From: Pelagibius sp. Alg239-R121
GTDB lineage: Bacteria > Pseudomonadota > Alphaproteobacteria > Kiloniellales > Kiloniellaceae
Assembly: GCF_947331435.1 (NCBI RefSeq)
Contig: NZ_CAMZOF010000003.1
Coordinates: 620,001-684,000, forward strand
Reading direction: 5' to 3'
DNA: 64,000 nt
The notes below the pieces were generated by a model. That model worked only from the letters and a program-made list of their open reading frames with translations. It ran no database searches and had not been told where the DNA came from. The translations under genes and the position numbers were made by a program. This document shows positions 52,558 through 61,965 of the stretch, piece after piece; position 1 is the first letter of the stretch; every line of letters begins with the position of its first letter.

Positions 52558-53544
52558 TTACATCCAGCCTTTTTCCTTGTAGTACTTGACCGCGCCGTCA
52601 TGCAGAGGTGCGGACAGGTTATTCTTGATCATCTTTCCCGGCTCCAGATTGGCAAATGCCGGATGCAGTTTCTTAAAGCGATCGAAGTTGTCGAACACGG
52701 CCTTCACCATCTGATAGACGGTTTCTTCGTCCGTCGCAGTGGAGGTCACGAAGGTCGCGCCGACACCAAAAGTCTCCGTATCGCTGTCGGTTCCGGTGTA
52801 GGTGCCGCCAGCAACAGTTGCCGTCGCATAGTAAGCATTGTCGTTGACCAGCTTATCGATGGCCGGGCCGGTCACCGGAACCAGAATCGACTCGCAGGAG
52901 GTCGTGGCTTCCTTGATCGAACCGCTGGGGTGTCCAACGGTGAAGACCATGGCATCGATCTTGTTGTCACAAAGTGCCTGGGACTGTTCAGCCGACTTTA
53001 ACTCTGAAGCGAGCTTAAAATCGTCCATCGTCCAGCCCATTTCCTTCATGACGACTTCCATCGTGCCACGCTGACCGGAACCGGGGTTCCCGACGTTCAC
53101 GCGTTTGCCCTTCAGATCTTCAAAGGTCTTAATTCCCGAATCGGCACGGGCAACCACGGTGAAGGGCTCGGGATGAACCGAGAATACAGCCCGTAAATCC
53201 TTGAAAGCGCCATCGGGGAATTTGTCCGGTGCCGTTCCATTGTAAGCATGGTACTGCCAGTCGGATTGCGCGACGCCCATGTTCAGGTCGCCGGCACGAA
53301 CACCGTTGATATTGGCCACGGAACCACCCGTCGTATGGGTACACTTAATGTTGTGATTCTTGGTTCCGCGATTGACCAGACGACAGATCGAGCCGCCGAC
53401 CACATAGTACACACCGGTCTGCCCGCCGGTGCCGATCGTAACGAATTTGTCTTCTGCTGACGCCGTCGACGCGCTCATGCCAAGACCGATCAGCGCGCCC
53501 ATGGCGACACTTACGACCGCTGTCTTAAACGCAAATTTTCTCAT
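52558..53544 (-). CDS. TAXI family TRAP transporter periplasmic binding protein
   Basis: A 328-residue secreted protein (signal peptide about 1-30, cleaved near ASAED). TIGTGGQTGVYYVVGGSICRLVN is the TAXI family hallmark, followed by NINGVRAGDLNMGVAQSDWQY and VNVGNPGSGQRGTMEVVM. It captures a ligand in the periplasm for the fused permease encoded downstream; some relatives bind glutamate-like compounds, but the ligand here cannot be told. The abundance-setting hairpin follows its stop. Confidence 0.95.
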   Translation of the reverse strand: MRKFAFKTAVVSVAMGALIGLGMSASTASAEDKFVTIGTGGQTGVYYVVGGSICRLVNRGTKNHNIKCTHTTGGSVANINGVRAGDLNMGVAQSDWQYHAYNGTAPDKFPDGAFKDLRAVFSVHPEPFTVVARADSGIKTFEDLKGKRVNVGNPGSGQRGTMEVVMKEMGWTMDDFKLASELKSAEQSQALCDNKIDAMVFTVGHPSGSIKEATTSCESILVPVTGPAIDKLVNDNAYYATATVAGGTYTGTDSDTETFGVGATFVTSTATDEETVYQMVKAVFDNFDRFKKLHPAFANLEPGKMIKNNLSAPLHDGAVKYYKEKGWM

Positions 53545-54079
53545 TGGGTCTTTCTCCCGTTTATGACCTTGTAATTCGATTGAACCTGCTCAACAGGGCA
53601 GAGCAGCCCGCACGACACAACGCGCAGAGTCGTGTTCGCCGAGCCGAAGCAAGCTGTTGATTTTTCTGCATTCCCTGCACCCAGTTTTGTTGTTTACGCA
53701 TCTTGTTTGTGTGCGCTTGTTTACCAATTTGAACATACTTCCCCAGGCGTGCGCCAGTCCTAAGTATGTTGCACTGCATTCAGCCATACGGCGAAGCCTA
53801 TACCACCTTGGCGATCAGGCTTGTCGAAGTCGGCACGCCTGCAGAGAGTAAAAGTCGTCTCGATAGTGATTGAATTTAACCAGCTCCCCATTGCCACCCT
53901 GCGGCAGCCTCTGTAGGAATGAAGGCTTGCTCCCTATAGGTGTCGCGCGAGACGAGAATTCTGCAAAGAGCTCTGATCGTCGATTGGAGGGGGACGGTGC
54001 GAGGGATGATCGCCCTCGTGTATGCAAAAAAATAGGATTCCGATTTCGATCAAATTCTTCGTGGGGACTATCTGACACT
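53545..54079. other. Divergent intergenic region between the TRAP operon and apt
   Basis: About 535 bases. It contains the nested inverted repeat at 53732-53770, described separately. An open frame reaches into this region ahead of apt, but lacks a ribosome site and conserved content, so it is not called. Confidence 0.4.
53732..53770. repeat. Nested inverted repeat upstream of the TAXI-TRAP operon
   Basis: Perfect 9-base arms AACATACTT (53732-53740) and AAGTATGTT (53762-53770) enclose 21 bases that contain a smaller GGC/GCC hairpin. It is 188 bases upstream of the binding-protein ATG. It may be a two-half-site operator with half-sites 30 bases apart (about three helical turns) or an RNA leader hairpin. 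Seen structure, inferred role. Confidence 0.5.
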
Positions 54080-54595
54080 ATGGATCTAAAACAACACATT
54101 CGCTCCATTCCGGATTTCCCGAAACCCGGAATTCTGTTTTACGACATTTCGACGCTCTTAGCGCATCCGAAGGCTTGGCAGGCGACGGTCGAGCGCCTTG
54201 CCGATGCGGTTATGGAACACAAGCCCGACATTCTTGCAGGGATCGAGTCGCGTGGCTTCCTCGTTGCGGCACCCCTTGCGCTGAAACTCGGATTGGGCTT
54301 CGCGATGGTCCGCAAGAAAGGCAAGCTGCCTGGCAAAACCATCCCCTACACCTACGACCTTGAATATGGTTCGGACACGATCGAGGTCCAGGCGGATGCT
54401 TTCCATCCCGGACAACGGGTTGTTCTGCTCGACGATCTGCTGGCGACCGGCGGTACAATGAGAGCTGCGGCCGAATTACTGCGTCAAAGCGGTGCGGACG
54501 TTCGTGCTGCTGCCTGCATCATCGAGCTGGCTTTTTTGAAGGGGCGTGAAGGCCTCGATATGCCTGTGACAACCTTGATCCAGTACGACGACTGA
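54080..54595 (+). CDS. apt: Adenine phosphoribosyltransferase
   Basis: A 171-residue enzyme of normal length, starting [20 protein letters not shown]. The PRPP-binding motif [14 protein letters not shown] lies at about 114-127, and AGIESRGF at 53-60 is the APT-specific segment. It salvages adenine to AMP. ATG 54080 matches the family N-terminus, so the upstream in-frame extension is ignored. It converges on the amidase gene, with only 24 bases between stops. Confidence 0.97.
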   Translation: MDLKQHIRSIPDFPKPGILFYDISTLLAHPKAWQATVERLADAVMEHKPDILAGIESRGFLVAAPLALKLGLGFAMVRKKGKLPGKTIPYTYDLEYGSDTIEVQADAFHPGQRVVLLDDLLATGGTMRAAAELLRQSGADVRAAACIIELAFLKGREGLDMPVTTLIQYDD

Positions 54596-54611
54596 ATCCA
54601 GCGAACTGTAA

Positions 54612-54631
54612 TTCGGTCATCAAAGACCGAA
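54612..54631. terminator. Hairpin at the convergent ends of apt and the amidase gene
   Basis: The perfect 7-bp arms TTCGGTC (54612-54618) and GACCGAA (54625-54631) with an ATCAAA loop straddle the stop of the minus-strand amidase gene, 17 bases after apt. Tails are not T-rich, so termination is plausible but weak. Confidence 0.45.
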
Positions 54632-55837
54632 GCGGGGTTCGAGCTCTGCGTTTGTCATATCGTGCGTGAAGGCCTCCGCGAAAGCCAGCAACGCCATATC
54701 GGCGTTGCGCCCGGCGATCAGTGATAGGCCCACCGGACACCCGGAAACCGTTGCCAGGGGCAGAGTGACCTGAGGCAGCCCGCTCAATCCGGCGATGGAA
54801 TTCAGGCTCAATACGCTTCCGCGGTGCTCCAGCAAGGATTCGGTGCTTGCGGAAACCAGCGGTGCAATCCCTGGCGTGCTGGGCAGGCAGAGCAGTGTGT
54901 CGGCCGGTATTATAGCATCGATCCTAGCCGTGAATTCTTGCCGCGCAGTTGAAGCATCGGCGGCTTCTCCAGGGTCGACCGATTGTGCCCAGGCAAAGCG
55001 CTCGGCTATCTCAGGCCCGAACGCAGGTTTTTGCGCCTCGATCCAGTCGCCGTGAACTCGCCAGATCTCGCTCGCCTGAATCTTTCGGAAGCGCCACATC
55101 CATTCGCCCAGTCCTCCGCCGGGTTCACCCAGGATCATGCCTTTTCCTGCAGTCAGGCGGGCTTCCAGCTTCTGGACGAAAGGTTCTAAAGCTGTGCGGA
55201 CGTCGGGTTCCGCGAGCGCAAAGGCGTCTTCGGCGATCAGAAGATGGGTTGGTGCTGCCGTGCTGTCCACCGCTTCCTCGAACAGCACCTCGCCCACACG
55301 GCGCAGCAATTCTGCGTCGCGCGTGAACCACCCGACAGTATCGAAACTCGGCGCCAACGGCATTACATTATCCAGCGGAATACGGCCATGGGTCGGACGC
55401 AGGCCGTAGAGGCCACAATAGCTGGCGGGTGTGCGGATCGAACCGCCGGTATCGCTGCCCAAAGCGGTATCGACCAGTCCGCCGGCCACAGCAGACGCGG
55501 ACCCGCTCGACGAGCCGCCCGGGATCCGGCCAGGCGCGTTCGAGTTGGAAGGCGTGCCGTAGTGATGATTCTGACCGTTCAGGCTGTACGCCAGCTCGTC
55601 CGTAATGGTTTTGCCGACCAGATAGGCGCCGGCATCGAGCAAGCGTTGGACCGCTGGTGCCGTCATGGTGGCGGCGGCATGACTCTGTGCCCAATCAGGA
55701 TTTCCACACCCGGTCACGTGACCGGCAATGTCGTAAATATCCTTTGCGGCGAAGGTGACACCGCGCAAGGGACCGTCGTCCGCACCGGCTAAGTTGACAT
55801 TGCTGTCAGGTAGGAAGGCACCCAGACTGTCGATCAT
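54620..55837 (-). CDS. Amidase signature family enzyme
   Basis: A 405-residue amidase with the full Ser-cisSer-Lys triad: Lys32 in TFAAKDIYD, the cis-Ser in IPGGSSSGSASA (about 110-111) and nucleophile Ser133 in GSDTGGSIRTPAS. It is shorter than GatA and no gatB/gatC is nearby, so it is a free-standing amidase. AtzF-like or indole-acetamide-type substrates are possible. Substrate unknown. ATG 55837 is the start. Confidence 0.92.
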   Translation of the reverse strand: MIDSLGAFLPDSNVNLAGADDGPLRGVTFAAKDIYDIAGHVTGCGNPDWAQSHAAATMTAPAVQRLLDAGAYLVGKTITDELAYSLNGQNHHYGTPSNSNAPGRIPGGSSSGSASAVAGGLVDTALGSDTGGSIRTPASYCGLYGLRPTHGRIPLDNVMPLAPSFDTVGWFTRDAELLRRVGEVLFEEAVDSTAAPTHLLIAEDAFALAEPDVRTALEPFVQKLEARLTAGKGMILGEPGGGLGEWMWRFRKIQASEIWRVHGDWIEAQKPAFGPEIAERFAWAQSVDPGEAADASTARQEFTARIDAIIPADTLLCLPSTPGIAPLVSASTESLLEHRGSVLSLNSIAGLSGLPQVTLPLATVSGCPVGLSLIAGRNADMALLAFAEAFTHDMTNAELEPRFGL

Positions 55838-56015
55838 TTTTTACGTCCGCTGTCAGCCCGGAAGGACTGGTTTCTGTGGTTTGGGCAGAACCGCATCGAA
55901 CTCGCGCGCAGTCCAGGCGAAACCAAAGCTTCAGCTTTTCGCTCTGACTGTCAAGCGTGGTGCCGACTGGGACAGGTGCTATCTTTTGCCGCGCAGCAGA
56001 GGACCTTTCAAACGA

Positions 56016-56288
56016 TCAGATGCGGGTCTTTTCCAAATCCGAATCGTCTTCATTTTTCGGCTTTGCGGTGCTGCGTTTACGCCGGATAATGATGTCGCCG
56101 TTTTCGTTGATTTCCGGTAGCTCGTATTGCGGGATGCGCTCAATCAGCAGGTTGAGCGACCGCATCATCAATTCGACGCTTTCCCGGGCCAGTTCGCTGG
56201 GGTCTTTTTCGTCCTGCGCCTGAGCCGATGGCAATCCCATGAGCAGGACGCAAGCCGTCAAACTTAAGATTAAAAGTCCGCGACGCAT
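56016..56288 (-). CDS. Small secreted protein of unknown function
   Basis: A 90-residue protein from ATG 56288, preceded by AGGAAAGGA. A signal peptide (cleavage near AQAQD, residue 24-25) is followed by a helix with SELARESVELMMRSLNLLIERIPQYELPEINENGDIIIRR and an acidic/basic tail. The pattern recurs in alphaproteobacteria as a hypothetical periplasmic protein, but I cannot give a function. It is divergent from the first gamma-glutamyltransferase gene. Confidence 0.75.
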   Translation of the reverse strand: MRRGLLILSLTACVLLMGLPSAQAQDEKDPSELARESVELMMRSLNLLIERIPQYELPEINENGDIIIRRKRSTAKPKNEDDSDLEKTRI

Positions 56289-56497
56289 GGCGAAGAGATC
56301 CTTTCCTGGATAAGGCAAAATGCCTGCCGTGGGGCGTTGCGCGAATATACAGACCTGAAACCTAGTTATCAAACGTGGCAATATTGGGGCGTCATGGTAA
56401 ATCGCAGGGCTCGACATCCAATCCCGGACATGCCAGAAGACCGGCCGATTCATACCAAGTGCAGAACCTTTGAGGCCATGGAAACTGGGGGGAAGAT

Positions 56498-58051
56498 ATG
56501 AGCAATCACGGCGCCGTCGCTTGCGGTCACCCCGCAACTGCCGCCGCGGTCGAAGAAATATTGTCGGACGGTGGAAATGCCTTCGATGCCGTGCTTGCCG
56601 GTCTTGCCGCTTCCTGTGTTGCCGAGCCGATTTTCTCTTCGCTCGCTGGAGGGGGCTTCCTCCTGGCACGCCCTGCGGACGGTTCTGCAACGGTTTATGA
56701 TTTTTTTGTGGATACGCCGGGGCGGAGGCGGCCGGCGGAAGAGACGTCGTTTTACCCGATTCATGCGGATTTCGGCACGGCGACGCAAGAATTCCACATC
56801 GGACTGGGTTCCGCTGCAACACCCGGGCAGATCAAGGGCCTTTTCAGGGTCCATAAGGACCTCGGAAGTGTCCCCCTTAAGCGCATTTTGGAGCCCGCCA
56901 TCCGGCTCGCCCGCGAGGGCGTGGTGCTGCGGCCCGTGGACGCCTACCTGATCGAGGTGGTCTCGCCTATTCTTGTTGCGGAAGCCGAGGCCCGCGCGCT
57001 TTACACGAAGGACGACGGCGCGCTCATAACGACGGGCGACCGCCAGCGGCAGCCGAACCTGGCGGATAGTTTCGAGGCTCTGCTGCGCGAAGGCGAAGAC
57101 CTGCTCTACGGCGGCGGCGATCTGGGCCGTCTCCTCCTCGAAGGCTGTGCAGACCAGGGCGGGCACCTGACGCAGGAAGATCTCTCCGGATACGACGTCA
57201 AGTGCCGGCAGCCGATCGCACGGCGTTACCGCGACGCGGAGATACTGACCAATCCGCCGCCGTCCGCAGGCGGCATTTTGATTGGCTTTGCCCTCGAACT
57301 CCTGTCCTCGATGGAAGCGGAGACGCAGGACGAGGGTGCCCGGCTCACGTCGCTGGGGCGGGTGATGGCCCTGACCAACCGGGCCAGGATGCAGACCGCG
57401 CTCGACCAGAACCTTAATGTCGAGGGGGAAGCGGCCCGGCGGCTCTATGCACCGGATCTGCTGGCGCGTTACCGCGCGGAAGTCGCCGCAGCGCCACGGG
57501 CGGACCGGGGCACCACGCACATCAGCGTGGTGGACGCCGAGGGCAACGTCGCGGCGATGTCACTGTCCAATGGCGAGGGCTGCGGCCACATTCTGCCGGG
57601 CACCGGTGTGATGCTGAACAACATGCTGGGTGAAGAAGATCTCAATCCCGGAGGAATGAGCGGCTGGCAGGAAGGATGCAGAATGTCGTCGATGATGGCG
57701 CCGACCGTCGCAACCCGAGGCGACGGCAGCCTGATCGGACTCGGCTCCGGCGGCTCCAACCGCATCCGTACCGCGATCCTGCAGGTTCTCATCAATCTGA
57801 TCGACCGCGGCCTGCCTTTGCGCGAGGCAGTCGAAGCACCCAGGCTGCATGTCGAGGGCGGCGTTGCCAATCTGGAGGGCGGCCTGGAGGCGCCTGATGT
57901 GGCAGGCATGGGCGATCTAGTCACACGGGCCTTGAACTGGCCCGAGCACAACCTCTTCTTTGGCGGTGTCCACTCCGTGCACCGTGCGGCAAACGGCGCT
58001 CTATCCGCCGCGGGCGATCCAAGGCGGGGCGGGGCGGCGCGTGTTCTCTAG
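56498..58051 (+). CDS. Gamma-glutamyltransferase family protein without signal peptide
   Basis: A 517-residue Ntn-hydrolase of the gamma-glutamyltranspeptidase family. It has no signal peptide (starts MSNHGAVACGHPATAAAVEE) and should be cytoplasmic. The autocleavage/catalytic Thr339 lies in GTTHISVVDAEGNV, splitting a large N-terminal and a small C-terminal chain; GTGVMLNNMLGEEDL and LGSGGSNRIRTA follow. Cytosolic members of this family often act on gamma-glutamyl or acylated compounds other than glutathione. The neighbour on the other side of the methyltransferase is a secreted paralogue. Confidence 0.9.
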   Translation: MSNHGAVACGHPATAAAVEEILSDGGNAFDAVLAGLAASCVAEPIFSSLAGGGFLLARPADGSATVYDFFVDTPGRRRPAEETSFYPIHADFGTATQEFHIGLGSAATPGQIKGLFRVHKDLGSVPLKRILEPAIRLAREGVVLRPVDAYLIEVVSPILVAEAEARALYTKDDGALITTGDRQRQPNLADSFEALLREGEDLLYGGGDLGRLLLEGCADQGGHLTQEDLSGYDVKCRQPIARRYRDAEILTNPPPSAGGILIGFALELLSSMEAETQDEGARLTSLGRVMALTNRARMQTALDQNLNVEGEAARRLYAPDLLARYRAEVAAAPRADRGTTHISVVDAEGNVAAMSLSNGEGCGHILPGTGVMLNNMLGEEDLNPGGMSGWQEGCRMSSMMAPTVATRGDGSLIGLGSGGSNRIRTAILQVLINLIDRGLPLREAVEAPRLHVEGGVANLEGGLEAPDVAGMGDLVTRALNWPEHNLFFGGVHSVHRAANGALSAAGDPRRGGAARVL

Positions 58052-58151
58052 AGTGGTTCCTGGTTATACCAAGGAGCGTTGATGTTAGACGGAATCACAG
58101 GTGATCTGTCATCCCGGTGAAACGACGCCAATCAAGTGAGGCGGAGCGGAT

Positions 58152-59006
58152 TCAGGGCTTCCTGAAGACCGCCTGAACAACCTCGATAACACCATCTTCG
58201 AGCGCCTGTAACAGATTATCGGTCATAAGCTTGAAGTCCGGTCCGAAGGTCTGTTGCGCGCCCATCGGCGGCGGCACGCGGCCGGTCTGTTCACTCGTGG
58301 GCAGGGCCTGACGACGGGACGCGGTGTCCCATATTTTCGCCTCCTGCGTTTTATCCTGCCAAGCGACCTGCTGTAGGCCTCTGTCCAGGATGCAGTGCCG
58401 GAGAGCGTCGGCGTCCAGCAGGTGATTCCATCTTGGTTCCGGTGCCCAGGGCAGGGGGAATTGAAGCGCGCCTGAACCACTCGCAACAATGTCGTTGATG
58501 GCGAGCTTCCCGCCGGGCTTCAGCACACGGACGATTTCGCGGTAAAGCGCATTTTTGTCCGCAACGTTTACCGCGACGTCCTGGCTCCAAACGGCGTCGA
58601 AGCTGTTGTCGGCGAAGGGCAGGGAAAGCGCGTTACCGCAAAGAAAATGCAGCGACCATTGAAGCCCGGTCTCCGTACCCAGCGCACGGGCCGTCTGACA
58701 GTAGACCTCGGTCAGATCCAATCCTACGACCTCGCAGGCATATTCCTCGGCAAGCAACCGGGCCGAGCCGCCGATTCCGCTGCCCAGATCCAGGATCTTC
58801 GTGCCGGCCCGGGGCGACAGCAGGTGGGCCAAGTCTTCGCTCGCCCGGCGGCCGCCGACATGAAACTGATCCAGCGCCGCCAGATCGCCGCCTCTCAATG
58901 CCGAAGACGTAAGGCCCGCGTCGGAGAGGGCTGCCAGCAAGCGTTGGGTCAGAACGCCGAAGCGGGCGTAGTGCGAATGAACTAGATCCATCATGACACC
59001 ATCCAT
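58152..59006 (-). CDS. Class I SAM-dependent methyltransferase (GSMT/SDMT-like)
   Basis: About 284 residues from ATG 59006; ATG 58994 (with GGATGG before it) and TTG 59042 are alternatives. The SAM loop ILDLGSGIGGSARLLA is at 71-86, followed by VVGLDLT and VWSQDVAVNVADK. The ALDQFHVGGR segment near 44-53 is typical of the sarcosine/dimethylglycine-type N-methyltransferases and ubiE-like small-molecule enzymes. It sits between two gamma-glutamyltransferase genes, so it may modify a related amino compound. Substrate unknown. Confidence 0.85.
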   Translation of the reverse strand: MDGVMMDLVHSHYARFGVLTQRLLAALSDAGLTSSALRGGDLAALDQFHVGGRRASEDLAHLLSPRAGTKILDLGSGIGGSARLLAEEYACEVVGLDLTEVYCQTARALGTETGLQWSLHFLCGNALSLPFADNSFDAVWSQDVAVNVADKNALYREIVRVLKPGGKLAINDIVASGSGALQFPLPWAPEPRWNHLLDADALRHCILDRGLQQVAWQDKTQEAKIWDTASRRQALPTSEQTGRVPPPMGAQQTFGPDFKLMTDNLLQALEDGVIEVVQAVFRKP

Positions 59007-59153
59007 CGCCACAGGTTTGGAGTCAGGCTGGATCCGTAACAACTGCTTTTACCCGCAGACCGCGAATCCCAAGACTGACAAGCAGATCCAAGTGTGAAAA
59101 ACTATCTGGTCGGCGACAAGTGCCAAATTGGCCGTTTTCTGGAGGTTGGGATT

Positions 59154-60935
59154 ATGACGGAAAATCAACTCGTAACAGGGCAAAGGAGCCTATCGCTGCG
59201 CCGAGGCCTCGCTGCGCTGGCACTCGCCGCCTCCCTGGGGATTGGAGGAGCGCAGGCTCAGGACCCACAACCGGAGAGCGGGACGGGGCGCCTATCGAAA
59301 GAATCGGTGGCTGCGAAGGACTTCATGGTTTCCGCCGCAAATCCGCTCGCCGCCCAGGCGGGCTACGATGTTCTCAAAGCCGGTGGCACGGCCATCGACG
59401 CCGCGGTTGCCGTACAGATGATGCTCAATCTCGTCGAGCCTCAATCGTCCGGAATCGGTGGCGGCGCCTTTCTGCTTTACTGGGATGCGACTACCAAGAC
59501 GCTTGAAACCTATGACGGCCGCGAGAAAGCACCTGCCGCAGCGACACCTGAGTATTTTCTCAAGGAAGACGGGACGCCCAAAGGCTTCTGGGAGGCTGTG
59601 GTCGGCGGCCGTTCAGTCGGCGTACCGGGCACCCTGCGGCTTTTTGAAGTTGCGCACGGCAAGCACGGTAAGACCTCCTGGAGCGACCTGTTACAACCGG
59701 CTATCGGTTTGGCGGACGCCGGCTTTGAAATTTCTCCGCGCATGGCAAAATCGATCGCGGGCGCTCAGGAAAAGGGACTGGATAAATTCCCCGTTGCAAA
59801 GGCCTACTTCTTCAAGGATGACGGCACGCCCAAGGAGGCCGGAAGCCTGCTGAAGAACCCTGAGTTCGCGGCTACCCTGCGGGCGGTTGCCGAAGGCGGC
59901 GCGGATGTTTTCTATAAAGGCGATATCGCCAAGGACATCGTGGCTGCGGTTGCTGCGACGACTGAAAATCCGGGCATCCTGACGCTTGAGGATTTTGCCA
60001 ACTACGACGTTAAACAGCGGGACCCTGTCTGTACGGACTATCGTGCTCACAAAGTTTGCGGCATGGGGCCGCCGACCTCGGGTGGGCTGACGGTCGGTCA
60101 GATTCTGAACATACTGAGCCACTTCGATCTGCCCGCGATGGGACCGGGGCCGGAAGCCGCGCATCTCTTTGCCGAGGCCGGTAAGCTGGCCTATGCCGAC
60201 CGCGGGCTCTATATGGCGGATAGCGACTTTGTGCGCATGCCGACCAAGGGATTGCTGGATGCCGATTACCTTTCGGACCGCGCCGGCCTGATCAAGCGCG
60301 ACGGCGCCATGGGCAAGGCTTCGCCCGGCACGCCGCCTTGGAAGGACGCAGCCCTCCGGTCGCCGGATGAAGGCCTGGAACGTCCGGGTACCAGCCATTT
60401 TGTGATCCGTGACAGCTATGGCAACGCGGTCTCCATGACTACCACCATCGAAACCGGCTTCGGCAGCCGGGTGATGGTGCGCGGCTTCCTGCTTAACAAT
60501 GAGCTGACCGACTTTTCCCGTGCGCCGGAAAAAGATGGCAAGGTGATTGCTAATCGGGTCGAGGGCGGCAAACGCCCGCGCAGCTCCATGGCGCCGACTA
60601 TCGTCTTTGACGCGGATGGTGAACCGGTTCTGCTGATCGGCTCGCCGGGCGGCAGCCGGATCATCAACTATGTCGCCAAGACCCTGGTTGCCGTTCTCGA
60701 CTGGGAGATGGATATCCAGAAGGCGATCGACCTGGGGCACTTCGTCAACCGCAACGGGGCCACCGACCTGGAGCAGGGGACCGATGCCGAGGCCTACAAG
60801 GAAACGCTGGAAGGCCTTGGTCATGAGGTTAAGGTCCGCGACCTTAACAGCGGCCTGCACGGCATTGTCATTGCCAAGGATAAATTGGTCGGTGGTGCAG
60901 ATCCCCGGCGCGAAGGGATGGTGCTAGGCGACTGA
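59154..60935 (+). CDS. ggt: Secreted gamma-glutamyltransferase
   Basis: A 593-residue periplasmic enzyme. ATG 59154, after GGAGG, opens a signal peptide (about 1-36, cleavage near AQAQD). NPLAAQAGYDVLKAGGTAIDAAVA and SGIGGGAFLLYWD are typical of the large chain. The catalytic Thr413 lies in PGTSHFVIRDSYGNAVSM, with Ser in place of the usual second Thr. SPGGSRIINYV and RSSMAPTIVFD mark the small chain. It should cleave gamma-glutamyl bonds of glutathione and related peptides in the periplasm. The 20-residue upstream extension is rejected. Confidence 0.94.
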   Translation: MTENQLVTGQRSLSLRRGLAALALAASLGIGGAQAQDPQPESGTGRLSKESVAAKDFMVSAANPLAAQAGYDVLKAGGTAIDAAVAVQMMLNLVEPQSSGIGGGAFLLYWDATTKTLETYDGREKAPAAATPEYFLKEDGTPKGFWEAVVGGRSVGVPGTLRLFEVAHGKHGKTSWSDLLQPAIGLADAGFEISPRMAKSIAGAQEKGLDKFPVAKAYFFKDDGTPKEAGSLLKNPEFAATLRAVAEGGADVFYKGDIAKDIVAAVAATTENPGILTLEDFANYDVKQRDPVCTDYRAHKVCGMGPPTSGGLTVGQILNILSHFDLPAMGPGPEAAHLFAEAGKLAYADRGLYMADSDFVRMPTKGLLDADYLSDRAGLIKRDGAMGKASPGTPPWKDAALRSPDEGLERPGTSHFVIRDSYGNAVSMTTTIETGFGSRVMVRGFLLNNELTDFSRAPEKDGKVIANRVEGGKRPRSSMAPTIVFDADGEPVLLIGSPGGSRIINYVAKTLVAVLDWEMDIQKAIDLGHFVNRNGATDLEQGTDAEAYKETLEGLGHEVKVRDLNSGLHGIVIAKDKLVGGADPRREGMVLGD

Positions 60936-61029
60936 CGCCTTCAGGTAAGTTCATAGAGCTTTCGCTGGGGTTGGTCTCACTGCTGTCGGGGCTTGACGTC
61001 GGGCGGCTGTGAAGGCCAACTGCGGCCCT

Positions 61030-61965
61030 ATGAACGCAAGTGGAATCACTCTGTCGCTGGAAGAGGTTGCCGCCGGTGGTAAGGCGGCGCTGGCACGCGC
61101 CTTGGCGCAGCTCGAGCGGCGACCTGATGCAGCCGAAAGCCTCTCGCTTTTAAGCGATGCCTACGCTGCGCCGCGCGCGCATGTCATTGGCTTGACCGGG
61201 CCGCCCGGCGTCGGCAAATCGACTTTGATGGGCGCCCTGATCGAAGCCCTGCGCGCGGACGGGCGGACCGTGGGTGTTATCGCGGTTGACCCTTCGTCCA
61301 CGCGCTCGGGCGGTGCTTTGCTGGGTGACCGGGTCCGGCTGTCGCGCGAGACCGTCGATGAAGGGGTTTTCGTCCGCTCCATGGCGGCGCGGGACCGGCT
61401 CGGCGGCCTGGCCGATCTGACCATTGCCGCCATGGTTCTGATGCGCGCGGTCTTCGACGTGGTTCTGATCGAGACGGTCGGCGTCGGCCAGTCGGAGACC
61501 GATGTTGCCAGCGTGGCCGATACGGTGGTGTTCTGCGTTCAGCCGGGCTCTGGCGATTCCCTTCAATTCATGAAGGCGGGTATTGTCGAAATCCCGCATA
61601 TTGCCCTGGTTACCAAGGCAGATATGGGAAAGGCGGCGCAGCGTGCACTCGCAGATCTCAAAGGGGCATTGTCTCTTACTGAACAGCCGAAAGAGCAGTG
61701 GAAAGTAGCCGTCATGTCGATCGCTGCGGCCGAGCGGAGAGGCCTCGACGACTTTATCGAAACCTTGGACCGGCATCTCGCATGGCTTCGAGAAACCGGA
61801 GGACTTGCGGCTGTACGTCACAGCCAGGCCGAGCTCTGGCTGCGCGCCGCGGTGCGCGACCGCTTCGGCCGTGAGGGCTTACGAAAGGCAGGGACTCTAA
61901 AGTTGCCTGCGGCCGCGTCACCCTTTGACCGCATGGGTGAGCTCATCCCTGATTTGATGAAGTGA
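61030..61965 (+). CDS. meaB: Methylmalonyl-CoA mutase chaperone GTPase MeaB (ArgK family)
   Basis: About 311 residues from ATG 61030 (GTG 61009 is an alternative). The P-loop GPPGVGKST is at 57-65, followed by VIAVDPSSTRSGGALLGDR, ETVGVGQSE and VTKAD, the G3E-type GTPase pattern of MeaB. MeaB protects and reloads the B12-dependent methylmalonyl-CoA mutase. No mutase gene is visible in this window; the partner must lie elsewhere. The gene follows ggt by about 95 bases on the same strand. Confidence 0.95.
   Translation: MNASGITLSLEEVAAGGKAALARALAQLERRPDAAESLSLLSDAYAAPRAHVIGLTGPPGVGKSTLMGALIEALRADGRTVGVIAVDPSSTRSGGALLGDRVRLSRETVDEGVFVRSMAARDRLGGLADLTIAAMVLMRAVFDVVLIETVGVGQSETDVASVADTVVFCVQPGSGDSLQFMKAGIVEIPHIALVTKADMGKAAQRALADLKGALSLTEQPKEQWKVAVMSIAAAERRGLDDFIETLDRHLAWLRETGGLAAVRHSQAELWLRAAVRDRFGREGLRKAGTLKLPAAASPFDRMGELIPDLMK

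Noticed and set aside
53870-54079. N-terminal extension of apt by 70 residues
   Set aside because: The extension has no ribosome site and APT proteins normally start at the ATG 54080 segment.
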